DNA of 64,000 bases from Cryobacterium sp. BB307 (GTDB lineage: Bacteria > Actinomycetota > Actinomycetes > Actinomycetales > Microbacteriaceae): the NCBI RefSeq assembly GCF_012274275.1, contig NZ_JAANZA010000001.1:310001-374000 (forward strand), read 5' to 3'. Positions 7,659 through 15,836 of this stretch are shown piece after piece. The notes under the pieces were generated by a model. The model was not told where the DNA came from and did no database searches. It saw only the letters and a list, made by a program, of their open reading frames with translations. Each line of letters starts with the position of its first letter. Within the stretch, counting starts at the first letter, position 1. The position numbers were made by a program, and so were the translations under genes.

Positions 7659-8272
7659 TCCGGGTGCTGGTCGCCGACGACCACCCGGTGGTGCGCGGCG
7701 GGATCGTGGCGCTGCTCGGCGCCGAGGACGACATCGAGATCGTCGGCGAGGCGACCACCGGACCGGAAGCTGTCGAGACCGCGATCCAGCTGAAGCCGGA
7801 TGTCGTGCTCATGGACCTGCGGATGCCAGGCATCGACGGTGATGTCGCGACCGAGCGCATCCTCGCCGCCGAACCCGGCATCCGGGTGCTGGTGCTGACG
7901 ACGTACGAGTCGGACGACACCATCCTGCGGGCGATCGAGGCGGGCGCGAGCGGGTACCTGCTGAAGGCGGCACCGACCGAGGAGCTGCTCGCTGGCATCC
8001 GCTCGGTGGCGCGCGGCGAGGTCGCGTTGGCGCCCACCATCGCGGCAAAGCTGGTGGCTCGGGTGCAGCGGCCTGCAACGCCGACCCTCAGCCCGCGCGA
8101 GCTCGAGGTGCTGGGCCTGGTGGCGCAAGGCCAGAGCAATCCGCGGATTGCGGCGGAGCTGTTCCTGTCGGAGGCGACCGTGAAGACGCACCTGCTGCAC
8201 GTGTTCGAGAAGCTCGAGGTGAGCGACCGCACGCGCGCGGTGACGAAGGCGATGGAACTCGGGCTGCTCTAG
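7655..8272 (+). CDS. NarL/LuxR-family response regulator
   Basis: This 205-residue regulator has the acidic pair D8-D9, phosphoacceptor D54 in VVLMDLRMPG and the conserved lysine in GYLLKAA. Its LuxR DNA-binding domain spans about 140-202 (LSPRELEVLGLVAQGQ, TVKTHLLHVFEKL). It closes the ABC-permease-kinase-regulator operon, and its stop overlaps the convergent murB stop by four bases. It probably activates its own operon; the 22-bp palindrome at 4692 is the obvious candidate site. Confidence 0.95.
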   Translation: MIRVLVADDHPVVRGGIVALLGAEDDIEIVGEATTGPEAVETAIQLKPDVVLMDLRMPGIDGDVATERILAAEPGIRVLVLTTYESDDTILRAIEAGASGYLLKAAPTEELLAGIRSVARGEVALAPTIAAKLVARVQRPATPTLSPRELEVLGLVAQGQSNPRIAAELFLSEATVKTHLLHVFEKLEVSDRTRAVTKAMELGLL

Positions 8273-9366
8273 AGCTCCAGGCCGACCAGGGTCGGCTCCG
8301 GCTGCAGGTGCACACCGAACTGGTTGACCACCCGCACCTGGATGTAGCGCGCCAGTTCGGCGATCTGCTCCGCGGTGGCGCCGCCGGTGTTGACGATCGC
8401 GAGTGTGTGCTTGCCGCTGACTGCCGCGCGGGAGCCGGGCAGCGAGAAGCCCCGCTGGATGCCGGAGTGTTCGATCAGCCAGGCCGCGCTGAGCTTCGCG
8501 AGCGGTTCATGCTCGGCGACGACCGGTGGGGGCGCGACGATTGCTGCGTCACCGGGCACGGCGTCCGGAAGCGGAAGCACGCGCGCTTCCGGCAGCGGAT
8601 CGATGAGCCAGCGCGGCGGTTCACCGGGCAGCCCACGGGCGAAGTTCTCGCTGACGATCGGGTTGGTGAAGAAGGAACCGGCGCTCACCGAGTCCGGGTC
8701 GTCGGGCGAGAGCACCATGCCCTTGGATGACCGCAGCGCGAGCACCGCTTCGCGCACCCGCGCGAGCGGCATCCGGTCGCCCACCTCGACGCCGAGCGCT
8801 GACGCGAGCTGGGCGTAGCCGACCGGGCTGCCGTCGGCGCCATCGGTCAGGTGGAGTTCGATGGCCGTGACCACGCCGCGGCGACCCTGCTTGAGCGACG
8901 ACGTGCGGTAGCCGAGTTCGAGCCCGGCGGCGGGGATCCGGATGACGCTGCCCTCGTCGTAGTCGAGGAAGTCGATCGCGACCAGGGTGTCGGAGAGCTC
9001 CTGGCCGTACGCGCCGATGTTCTGCACGGGCGCCGCACCGGTCGAGCCGGGGATGCCGGAGAGCGCCTCGATGCCTCCGAGCCCGCCCGCGACCGCGAAG
9101 GCGACGACCTCGTCCCACGGCTCGCCCGCCTGCACCCGGAGGGTGGTGCCGTCGCGTTCGATGCCGCGGCTGAGCACACGCACGACCCGGCCGTCGAAGC
9201 CGGCGTCGGAGATGACCAGGTTGGAGCCGCCGCCGAGCACGAGGAGCCGCTCGCCGGAAGCCCAGGCGTCCATGACCGCGGTGGTCAGCGCATCCGTCGT
9301 CTCGGCATCTATCAGCTCGCGCGCCTCGCCGCCGACCCGCAGGGTGGTGAGTTCGGCCAGCCGCAT
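8269..9366 (-). CDS. murB: UDP-N-acetylenolpyruvoylglucosamine reductase
   Basis: This 365-residue FAD enzyme of peptidoglycan precursor synthesis reduces enolpyruvyl-UDP-GlcNAc to UDP-MurNAc in the cytosol. The FAD-binding signature LVLGGGSNLVI, the EALSGIPGSTGAAPVQNIGAYGQ segment in the family's order, YRTSSLKQG and the catalytic serine region SAGSFFTNPIV are all present. The length fits the actinobacterial form. Its ATG shares one base with the stop of the upstream MaoC gene, so the three leftward genes (two MaoC, murB) form one transcript, a pairing also common in other actinobacteria. Confidence 0.96.
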   Translation of the reverse strand: MRLAELTTLRVGGEARELIDAETTDALTTAVMDAWASGERLLVLGGGSNLVISDAGFDGRVVRVLSRGIERDGTTLRVQAGEPWDEVVAFAVAGGLGGIEALSGIPGSTGAAPVQNIGAYGQELSDTLVAIDFLDYDEGSVIRIPAAGLELGYRTSSLKQGRRGVVTAIELHLTDGADGSPVGYAQLASALGVEVGDRMPLARVREAVLALRSSKGMVLSPDDPDSVSAGSFFTNPIVSENFARGLPGEPPRWLIDPLPEARVLPLPDAVPGDAAIVAPPPVVAEHEPLAKLSAAWLIEHSGIQRGFSLPGSRAAVSGKHTLAIVNTGGATAEQIAELARYIQVRVVNQFGVHLQPEPTLVGLEL

Positions 9367-9779
9367 CAGGCGGTCCTGACCTTGGCTTGCGCCTTGCCGA
9401 GCACGGTACTGCCGTCGAAGCTGACGGTCAGGTCGATGCGTGCCCGGCCCTCTTCGATCGCGCCGACCTTCGCGACGACGGTGATGGTCGCGCCGTCGGC
9501 CGGGTCGACGACGACCGGACGGGTGAAGCGCACCTGGTAGTCGGTGACGCGGGCCGGGTCGCCGGCCCAGTCGACCACCGGCTGCACCGCGACGCCCATG
9601 GTCAGCATGCCGTGGGCGAGGACGCCGGGCAGGCCGACCGCGGCGGCCACGTCGTCACGGTAGTGGATCGAGTTGAAGTCGCCGGATGCGCCGGCATAGC
9701 GCACGAGGGAGTCACGCGTGAAGTGGTACTCGCGTTCGGCGACGACGTCGCCGACGGTGAGGGCGGAGGTGTCGGTCAT
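9366..9779 (-). CDS. MaoC-family hydratase, HadB-like
   Basis: This is a 137-residue hot-dog-fold protein. The hydratase motif YAGASGDFNSIHYRDD (residues about 28-43, with the catalytic Asp and His) and the following GLPGVLAHGMLTMG match R-specific enoyl-ACP/CoA hydratases. It overlaps its partner at 9776 by four bases and murB by one. In actinobacteria the two small MaoC proteins act as a heterodimer, one subunit carrying the catalytic motif as this one does, in fatty-acid elongation or an analogous cycle. Confidence 0.9.
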   Translation of the reverse strand: MTDTSALTVGDVVAEREYHFTRDSLVRYAGASGDFNSIHYRDDVAAAVGLPGVLAHGMLTMGVAVQPVVDWAGDPARVTDYQVRFTRPVVVDPADGATITVVAKVGAIEEGRARIDLTVSFDGSTVLGKAQAKVRTA

Positions 9780-10222
9780 TCGGCGCTCCTCACGACGAGG
9801 GTGGAGGTGGAGGTGACGACGTGCTCGCCTGCCAGGTCGGTGATGACAGTTTCCGCGGTGACCATCGAATTGCCGCCGAGGCTCTTGACGCTCGTGACCG
9901 TCAGCGAGGCGGTGAGCTCGTCGCCGGCGACGATCGGCCGGGTGTAGCTGAAGCGCTGGTCGCCGTGCACCGTGAGGGTGAGGTCGATGCCCGCGCCCGG
10001 CTCGGCGAGGAGCTGCGCGAGCGTGTGCTCCTGGATGACGATCGGGAAGGTCGGCGGTGCGACAACGTCGGCGTAGCCGGCTTCGCGCGCGGCATCCGGG
10101 TCGAGGTTGAGCGGGCTGGTGGCGAACACCGCACGGGAGAACTCGCGAATCTTCTCGCGGCCGACGAGGTACGGCGGGATCGGTGGGAACTGACGGCCGA
10201 CGAGTTCAGGATTCACTGCCAC
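9776..10222 (-). CDS. MaoC-family N-terminal-type dehydratase, HadA-like
   Basis: This 148-residue hot-dog-fold protein opens with MAVNPELVGRQFPPIPPYLVGREKIREFSRAV split over its first helix, the signature of the FAS1-type or HadA-like partner subunits. It lacks the catalytic D...H motif of its neighbour, as expected for the stabilising substrate-binding subunit. The four-base overlap with the catalytic subunit fits stoichiometric synthesis. It is the first gene of the murB transcript. The nearest upstream promoter belongs to the 27-codon gene at 10340-10423, from which a hairpin separates it. Confidence 0.88.
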   Translation of the reverse strand: MAVNPELVGRQFPPIPPYLVGREKIREFSRAVFATSPLNLDPDAAREAGYADVVAPPTFPIVIQEHTLAQLLAEPGAGIDLTLTVHGDQRFSYTRPIVAGDELTASLTVTSVKSLGGNSMVTAETVITDLAGEHVVTSTSTLVVRSAE

Positions 10223-10284
10223 TCGGTCATCCTAGCCAGAGCCGTCTGACCAGCTCCCGCTCACAGCGGGCACGTTAACGACCG

Positions 10285-10315
10285 AACCCCGGTCACCTAC
10301 ATGGTGGCCGGGGTT
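10285..10315 (-). terminator. Stem-loop between 27-codon gene and MaoC operon
   Basis: AACCCCGGTCACC (10285-10297) pairs with GGTGGCCGGGGTT (10303-10315), with one G-T pair, around TACAT. On the leftward strand it follows the small gene at 10340 by 24 bases and precedes the MaoC gene by 62. It could end the small transcript or act as a partial attenuator for the MaoC-murB operon. There is no clear U-run. Confidence 0.6.
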
Positions 10316-10339
10316 AAGGAATCTAAAGGTGCGAGCGCC

Positions 10340-10423
10340 TTACTGGCAGCTGTCGCACTGCAGAAGATCCATCGGGTCGACGGGAACGGCGTAGCCGCCG
10401 ACGGTGTCGGTGTCGTTCTCCAT
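10340..10423 (-). CDS. 27-residue peptide ending in CDSCQ, unknown function
   Basis: This short leftward frame encodes 27 residues. It starts MENDTDTVGG, continues YAVPVDPMDL and ends LQCDSCQ, with the only two cysteines in a C-terminal CxxC. Translation is well supported: GAGGAGG lies five bases before the ATG. Transcription is supported by a near-consensus promoter about 50 bases upstream. The peptide is acidic and has no signal or membrane segment. A C-terminal CxxC could bind metal, form a disulphide or be a modification site in a RiPP-like precursor, but no modifying enzyme is adjacent. I do not recognise a described family. Confidence 0.65.
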   Translation of the reverse strand: MENDTDTVGGYAVPVDPMDLLQCDSCQ

Positions 10424-10461
10424 GGTGCCTCCTCAGGTCTTCTCGTTTTTGTACTGGCTTG

Positions 10462-10501
10462 GTGGGTACCCACTATATAACGGGAATCACACTATTGTCA
10501 T
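10462..10501 (-). promoter_or_regulatory. Promoter and palindrome for the 27-codon gene
   Basis: On the leftward strand a -35 ATGACA (10501-10496) and a -10 TATAGT (10477-10472) are separated by 18 bp. The 12-bp perfect palindrome GTGGGTACCCAC (10473-10462) covers the end of the -10 and the expected start point, which suggests repressor control. The region is clearly more A+T-rich than its surroundings. Confidence 0.65.
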
Positions 10502-10575
10502 TCCCCTACATGTTGTGTTTTCGGCGTGTCGCCAGACTACTCCCCACCACCGACATTTCACCCTGAAAAGCGCCT

Positions 10576-10634
10576 CGAGTTGCCCACTTCCGCCCCGATT
10601 CGGTGCCCGAAATAGGGCCGAAGTGGGCAACTCG
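10576..10634. repeat. 59-bp palindrome, family 1 copy C
   Basis: CGAGTTGCCCACTT (10576-10589) and AAGTGGGCAACTCG (10621-10634) are the same perfect arms as copy A at 141-199, with the same overall length of 59 bp but a diverged loop. It ends four bases after the putA stop codon (on the leftward strand). Conserved arms around a variable centre mean the stem, not the loop, is under selection or was copied. Confidence 0.9.
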
Positions 10635-10638
10635 GCGG

Positions 10639-13600
10639 TCAGGCGTCGGTGCGCAGCACTGTCTCCGACCAGTGGTCGGGGTTTCCGAAGCGGTGGGCGG
10701 TGATCGCGATCGCCTGCTCGCGCAGGAACGGCAGCAGCTCGATCCGGCCGGACTCGGTCACCTCGTCCGAGTAGATCGCGAGATCCGGGGTTCCGCCGAG
10801 CGCCGCCGCGAGTTCGCTGTGGCCGCCGCCGATAAGCCGAACCCTCGTCGTGACGAGTCCCCCGCCGGCGACCCGCTTCAGCCATGCGGCGTCACTCTCG
10901 ACCGTCACGTACGCCTTGTAGCCGTACAGCTCAACCAACAGATCGCGGGAGAGCGGCACGGCGCTGCTCACCGCCATCCGAGCGCCCGCCCGGATGCCGG
11001 CGGCAAGCACACGGACCAGGTCCCCCACGGCCCCGCCCTCGTTCAACCGCACCGTCACGTCGATCGGACGGTAGCGGAACACGTCGCGTTCGACACCGAG
11101 CGCCGACACGTCCTTCGCCCGGCCGAACTCGCGTTCCCAGGCCAGCTGGTCGCTCGCGGCGGAGCGCTGCAGGAACTCATCGCCGCCCGCGGCCTTCACC
11201 AGGCCGGCGACCGCTCCGCGGGGCTCGCTGCCTTCACGAGCCTCGGCCCGCTTCCAGCCGCCTAGGTGCACCAGGTAATTCGGTCCGCCGGCTTTCGCCC
11301 CGGCGCCGACCGACGAGCGCTTCCAGCCGCCGAACGGCTGACGGCGCACAATCGCGCCGGTGATCCCCCGGTTCACGTAGAGGTTGCCCGCCTGCACCGC
11401 GTCGAGCCAGGTCGCGAGCTCCGACGGCTCGAGCGAGTGCAGCCCAGCGGTGAGCCCGTAGTCGACGGCGTTCTGCAGCCGAATCGCCTCGGCCAAGCTG
11501 GAGGCGCGCATGATTCCCAGCACCGGACCGAAGAACTCGGTCAGGTGGAAGTCGCTGCCCTCGGTCACCCCGGTGCGGATGCCCGGCGACCACAGCCGTC
11601 CGGAGTCATCGAGCCGCTCCGGCTTGAGCAGCCAGCGCTCCCCGGCTCCGAGCTGGGTCAGCCCGCGCTCGAGCTTGCTGCCGGCGACGTCCTCGATGAC
11701 CGGACCCATCTGCGTGGTCGGGTCGGTCGGGTAGCCGACGCGCAAAGTGGTCGTCGCGTCGACGAGCTGGCGCTCGAACCGCTCCGACCGCGCCACCGAG
11801 CCGACCAGGATCACCAGGCTCGCGGCCGAGCACTTCTGCCCGGCGTGCCCGAACGCGCTCTTGACCACATCCGACACGGCGAGGTCGAGGTCGGCCGACG
11901 GCGTGACGATGATCGCGTTCTTGCCGCTGGTCTCGGCCAGCAGCCGCAGGTCCGGGCGCCAGCCGCGGAACATCTCCGCGGTCTCGTAGGAGCCGGTCAG
12001 GATCACCCGGTCGACGCCTGGGTGCGAGACCATCCGCTGGCCAAGCTCGCGGTCCTTCAGGTCGACGAGGTGCAGCACCTCGCGGGGCACTCCGGCACGC
12101 CAGAGCGCATCGACCATCAGCGCGCCGACCCTCTGCGCCTGCTTTGCCGGCTTGACGACGACGCTGCTCCCGGATGCGAGGGCAGCCAGCACAGACCCGG
12201 CCGGGATGGCGAGGGGGAAGTTCCACGGCGGGGTGACGACGGTAAGCTTGGACGGGGCGAACTCGGCGCCATCCACCCGGTCGAGTTCCTCAGCGAGGGT
12301 TGCGTAGTAGCGGGCGAAGTCGATCGCCTCGCTGACCTCCGGGTCGCCCTCGGCGATGGTCTTGCCGGTCTCGTTGGCCATCACCGACAGCAGCCGGCCG
12401 CGGCTTGCCGCCAGTTCGTCCGCGGCGCGGCGAAGCACCTGCGCTCGGCCGGCGCCGCCGAGAGCCGCCCAGTCCCCGGCTGCGTCCAGTGCGCGCTGCA
12501 TGATCGCGTCGAGCGTTGCGCCATCGGTGACCGCGGCCTCGGTCACGATCTCCTGCCCGATGCTGTCGTCCGCGGCATCCGCGATCACTCGAGCGCCCCA
12601 CTCCCGGTTGGCCGGAAGCGCCGGGTCGGTGTCCGCTTCGTTCGCGAACTCAGGGCCGGCGGGTGCCGGCGAATCGAGCCGCGACTGCAGGCGGTTGCGC
12701 GAGGGCACCGTGTCGTCGACGTCACGCAGCGACGCGAGGAAGCGGTCCCGTTCACGGTTCCACAGCCGCTCGTTCTCGACCAGTTCGAATACAGCAGACA
12801 TGAAGTTCTCCTGGCTCGCGTTCTCTTCGAGCCTGCGGATCAGGTAGCCGATCGCCACGTCGAACTCTTTGGGCTGCACGACCGGTGTGTAGAGCAGCAG
12901 CCCGCCGACCGACTCGCGCACGGCATCCGCCTGTCCTTCGGCCATGCCGAGCAGCATCTCGAACTCGACGCCGCGGGTGATGCCGCGCCGCGTCGCGAGC
13001 AGGTGTGCGAAGGCGATGTCGAATAGGTTGTGGCCGGCGACGCCGAGCCGCACCGCGGCGATGTTCTCCGGGGTGAGTGCTTCGTTCAGGATGCGCTTGT
13101 AGTGGGTGTCTGTGGCCTGCTTGCTGTGCCAGGTGGCCAGCTCCCAGCCGTGCACCGTCGCCTCGACAGTCTCCATCGCGAGGTTCGCGCCCTTCACGAG
13201 CCGCACCTTGATCGGCGCGCCGTCGTTCGCGACCCGCTCCTTCGCCCAGTCGAGCAGCCTGCGGTAGGCGGCGTGCGCATCCGGGAGGTACGCCTGCAGC
13301 ACGATCCCCGCCTCGAGCTTCTGCAGCTGCGGCTGGTCCAGCAGCGCCATGAAGATCGAGATGGTCAGGTCGAGGTCGCGGTACTCCTCCATGTCCATGT
13401 TGATGAACTTGCGCGTCCTCGACGTCGCCGCGAGCTCGTACAGCGGCGTGAGCCGCTTGGTGACGCGCTCGACCGTCTCGTCGTACGACCACATGTTCAG
13501 CTGGCTCTCGATCGACGAGACCTTGATCGAGACGTAGTCGACATCGTCGCGCTCGAGAAGCGCCCGAGTGCCCGCGAGCCGCCGGTCCGCCTCGGCCTTG

Positions 13601-14070
13601 CCGAGCACGATCTCACCGAGCAGGTTGATGTTGAGCCGGATGCCCGGACGCTTCAGCTTCGCGATCGCGGGGCCGAGCTTCTCCGGGCGCGCGTCGACGA
13701 TGAGGTGCGCGACCATCTGCCGCAGCACCGCGCGTGCGATGGGCACGACCGGCCAGGGCAGGATCGGCGCGGCGAACCCGCCGAGCTGGATCGCGAACCG
13801 CATGTACCAGGGCAGGAACGCCGGCACCCGGTGCGCGAGCTGCGCAAGGTTGACCGCGGCGACCCGGAGGTCCTCCGGTCGCACGACCCGGTCCACGAAC
13901 CCGATGGTGAAGTCGAGGCCGTTCTTGTCTTTGAGCACCTGCGCGAGCAGGTGTGCGGAACGGCTGGAGCCGGCTCGTGCCCCGGTCCCGGCCCAATCCC
14001 TGGCCTGCGCGACTGCGGCGTCGGCGAGGTCCGCGGGGATCGTCTGGTGGGCGGTTGTCGTCGTTGGCAT
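10639..14070 (-). CDS. putA: Bifunctional proline dehydrogenase / P5C dehydrogenase
   Basis: This 1143-residue enzyme oxidises proline to glutamate in two steps with substrate channelling. The FAD-binding proline dehydrogenase barrel spans about 40-440 (KVSSIESQLNMW, RLVKGANLAME, a C-terminal RRLEENASQENFM). The NAD-dependent aldehyde dehydrogenase spans about 500-960, with the catalytic cysteine in FGHAGQKCSAAS and glutamate region LLAETSGKN. A C-terminal extension follows to 1143. There is no N-terminal ribbon-helix-helix, so it does not regulate itself. It probably has a leaderless mRNA: TATATT lies six bases before the ATG and TTGCCA serves as -35 inside the palindrome at 14093. The TetR gene behind it is the likely repressor. 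Confidence 0.96.
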   Translation of the reverse strand: MPTTTTAHQTIPADLADAAVAQARDWAGTGARAGSSRSAHLLAQVLKDKNGLDFTIGFVDRVVRPEDLRVAAVNLAQLAHRVPAFLPWYMRFAIQLGGFAAPILPWPVVPIARAVLRQMVAHLIVDARPEKLGPAIAKLKRPGIRLNINLLGEIVLGKAEADRRLAGTRALLERDDVDYVSIKVSSIESQLNMWSYDETVERVTKRLTPLYELAATSRTRKFINMDMEEYRDLDLTISIFMALLDQPQLQKLEAGIVLQAYLPDAHAAYRRLLDWAKERVANDGAPIKVRLVKGANLAMETVEATVHGWELATWHSKQATDTHYKRILNEALTPENIAAVRLGVAGHNLFDIAFAHLLATRRGITRGVEFEMLLGMAEGQADAVRESVGGLLLYTPVVQPKEFDVAIGYLIRRLEENASQENFMSAVFELVENERLWNRERDRFLASLRDVDDTVPSRNRLQSRLDSPAPAGPEFANEADTDPALPANREWGARVIADAADDSIGQEIVTEAAVTDGATLDAIMQRALDAAGDWAALGGAGRAQVLRRAADELAASRGRLLSVMANETGKTIAEGDPEVSEAIDFARYYATLAEELDRVDGAEFAPSKLTVVTPPWNFPLAIPAGSVLAALASGSSVVVKPAKQAQRVGALMVDALWRAGVPREVLHLVDLKDRELGQRMVSHPGVDRVILTGSYETAEMFRGWRPDLRLLAETSGKNAIIVTPSADLDLAVSDVVKSAFGHAGQKCSAASLVILVGSVARSERFERQLVDATTTLRVGYPTDPTTQMGPVIEDVAGSKLERGLTQLGAGERWLLKPERLDDSGRLWSPGIRTGVTEGSDFHLTEFFGPVLGIMRASSLAEAIRLQNAVDYGLTAGLHSLEPSELATWLDAVQAGNLYVNRGITGAIVRRQPFGGWKRSSVGAGAKAGGPNYLVHLGGWKRAEAREGSEPRGAVAGLVKAAGGDEFLQRSAASDQLAWEREFGRAKDVSALGVERDVFRYRPIDVTVRLNEGGAVGDLVRVLAAGIRAGARMAVSSAVPLSRDLLVELYGYKAYVTVESDAAWLKRVAGGGLVTTRVRLIGGGHSELAAALGGTPDLAIYSDEVTESGRIELLPFLREQAIAITAHRFGNPDHWSETVLRTDA

Positions 14071-14076
14071 GGAGCA

Positions 14077-14108
14077 AATATAACCCCAAATTCTTGCCAG
14101 TTGGCAAG
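14077..14108 (-). promoter_or_regulatory. putA promoter with overlapping palindrome
   Basis: Reading leftward, CTTGCCA-AC-TGGCAAG (14108-14093) is a near-perfect palindrome that contains the -35 hexamer TTGCCA. The -10 TATATT ends six bases before the putA ATG, so transcription should start at or next to the A of the start codon. A repressor on the palindrome would block the -35. It lies two bases past the stop of the TetR gene at 14111, the natural candidate. Confidence 0.6.
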
Positions 14109-14110
14109 GT

Positions 14111-14773
14111 TTATGACGTGGTGTTTTCTACCGACTTCTTGACCGGCTCTTCGCCGGGGTCGGCCGGCGTTTCCTCGAGCTCTTCGAGCGGCACCGTGAT
14201 CAGTGCGGCGACCAGCATTCGCATGATCTGGGCGACTTTCACATCGTTGCGGTCGTACAGCCACTGCAGCTGCAGCCCATCCTGCGCGCCGAGCACAGCA
14301 CGCGCGGCGAGTTCGGGCGTCCAGCCCTCCTTGAGCACGCCGCGGTCGGCGGCACGTTGCAGGAACCGGCCCGTCGACTCGACGATCCGCTCATAGAACT
14401 CGCGGTAGTAGGCGTGCGCCGGATGCCCCTCCGTCGTCGCCTCGGCGGATGCCATGTTGTACAGCTCGATGACGCCGGGCATCCTTCGGTTGTCCTCGGC
14501 GAGCGAGATAAGTTCGCGAAGCGACATGCCGCTCGGGTCGTCGAAGTGGCGGCGGAGTCGCTCGTCACGTCGGCGGAGCACCGCCATCAGCAGCTCGTTC
14601 TTGGTCGGGAAGTAGTGCATGAGGGACTGGTGGCTGACCCCGACGCGCTTCGCGATCTCGCGCAGCGATGCGCCGTGCAAGCCGACCTCGCCGAACACCT
14701 CGAGTGCGGCGTCGAGGATCGCCTCTCGCTTGGCGACGCCCTTCGCGTAGCGACCGTTGACCGGCTGCGGCAT
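14111..14773 (-). CDS. TetR-family regulator next to putA
   Basis: This 220-residue regulator has an N-terminal TetR helix-turn-helix (about 12-58: KREAILDAALEVFGEVGLHGASLREIAKRVGVSHQSLMHYFPTK in pieces) and a C-terminal all-helical ligand domain ending in an acidic tail (LEELEETPADPGEEP). It is transcribed in the same direction as putA and ends 40 bases before it. The gap contains the putA promoter and palindrome, so local repression of proline catabolism is plausible. The ligand is unknown. Confidence 0.88.
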   Translation of the reverse strand: MPQPVNGRYAKGVAKREAILDAALEVFGEVGLHGASLREIAKRVGVSHQSLMHYFPTKNELLMAVLRRRDERLRRHFDDPSGMSLRELISLAEDNRRMPGVIELYNMASAEATTEGHPAHAYYREFYERIVESTGRFLQRAADRGVLKEGWTPELAARAVLGAQDGLQLQWLYDRNDVKVAQIMRMLVAALITVPLEELEETPADPGEEPVKKSVENTTS

Positions 14774-14907
14774 CCGCTCTCCTTCCGCTGGGAACCCAGC
14801 CTAAGCGGATGCCGCAGCACGCCGGGTGTTCGCTCCCAACCCGTGACGCACTCACCCGGCTGGCATAGCATGTCCGAACATCCGGTCGCCTATCCGGGAG
14901 TCGCACC

Positions 14908-15402
14908 ATGGTTCAGGTCCGCATTGCAGGGATTGCCCTCGATTCGCGCGCGCAGCCGATCATCCTGCTGAAGCCGCTGTTCGAGGAGCCGGGCACGGGT
15001 CGGATCCTGCCGATCTGGATCGGCAGCCAGGAGGCGACGTCGATCTTCATCGCGATCGAGGGCGCCGAGGCGCCGCGGCCGCTGTCGCACGACCTGATGA
15101 AGACCCTGCTGGAGACGGTAGGGGCTCAGGTGGAGCGCGTAGAGGTGACGCGCATCGAAGAGGGCACCTTCTACGCGGAGATCACGCTGCTGACCAGCGC
15201 CGGCAGGCTCGTGCTCGATTCGCGGCCGTCGGATGCGATCGCGCTCGCCTCGCGGATGGATGCGCCGATCTGGGTGGAGGACGAGGTGCTGGACGAGGCC
15301 GGCATCGTCGATCAGACCGAGCACCTGCTCGACGAGGACGAGAAGCTCGAGGAGTTCAAGAAGTTCCTCGATGACGTCGACCCCGAGGACTTTCAGGGCT
15401 GA
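14908..15402 (+). CDS. Bifunctional nuclease family protein (DUF151)
   Basis: This 164-residue protein covers the whole BFN/DUF151 fold. It has the conserved PIWIGSQEATSI (about 32-43), DLMKTLLETVGA and the hallmark LDSRPSDAIALASRMDAPIWV (103-123). An acidic C-terminal tail (EDEKLEEFKKFLDDVDPEDF) is typical of actinobacterial members. Biochemically studied relatives have DNase/RNase activity; the cellular role in actinobacteria is not settled. It is a single gene, convergent with the DUF2255 gene six bases later. Confidence 0.9.
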   Translation: MVQVRIAGIALDSRAQPIILLKPLFEEPGTGRILPIWIGSQEATSIFIAIEGAEAPRPLSHDLMKTLLETVGAQVERVEVTRIEEGTFYAEITLLTSAGRLVLDSRPSDAIALASRMDAPIWVEDEVLDEAGIVDQTEHLLDEDEKLEEFKKFLDDVDPEDFQG

Positions 15403-15408
15403 GCGGTG

Positions 15409-15786
15409 TCAGTCGCGCGGCACCAGCCGGATGGTCAATTCGGCCACGGCGTCGCCGACCACGGTGCCGACGATCCTGGGGCCGTGGCGGTCGTACTTGG
15501 CGTGGTAGGCGGTATCTATCGCGGGGTGCACCCCTGGTGCCGCTTCGTCAAAGGTGACGTCACGCTCGACGCCCCCCGCTCGGATGCGTCCGGATCCGCT
15601 GGCTTTTGCCCTCCGGTACCAGCCGCTGTCCGGACCGTAGGCGGACCGGACGTAGAGGTCTTCGCCGACGCGCACCACCCACATTGTGACGAACGGCCGG
15701 AGCGAGCCATCCTGTCGCAACGATGACAGCTGCAACTCCTCGGCGGCGCCGACTTTCTCGAGCTCGTCGCTTGTCCAGGTGGTCAT
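15409..15786 (-). CDS. DUF2255 family protein
   Basis: This 125-residue protein starts MTTWTSDELEKVGAAEELQL and carries the DUF2255 core SLRPFVTMWVVRVGEDLYVRSAYG in pieces, then GWYRRAK and the end segment YDRHGPRIVGTVVG. The beta-barrel fold resembles the F420/flavin-binding nitroreductase-like split barrels, but no cofactor motif can be confirmed. The start at 15786 is supported by AGGAG three bases upstream and by the family N-terminus. It diverges from the YjbR gene with a 50-bp gap. Confidence 0.85.
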   Translation of the reverse strand: MTTWTSDELEKVGAAEELQLSSLRQDGSLRPFVTMWVVRVGEDLYVRSAYGPDSGWYRRAKASGSGRIRAGGVERDVTFDEAAPGVHPAIDTAYHAKYDRHGPRIVGTVVGDAVAELTIRLVPRD

Positions 15787-15836
15787 GGTCTCCTGAAAGT
15801 TCACGGTCGTCGGTGGCGCGGGGCAGACTGTTCGGC

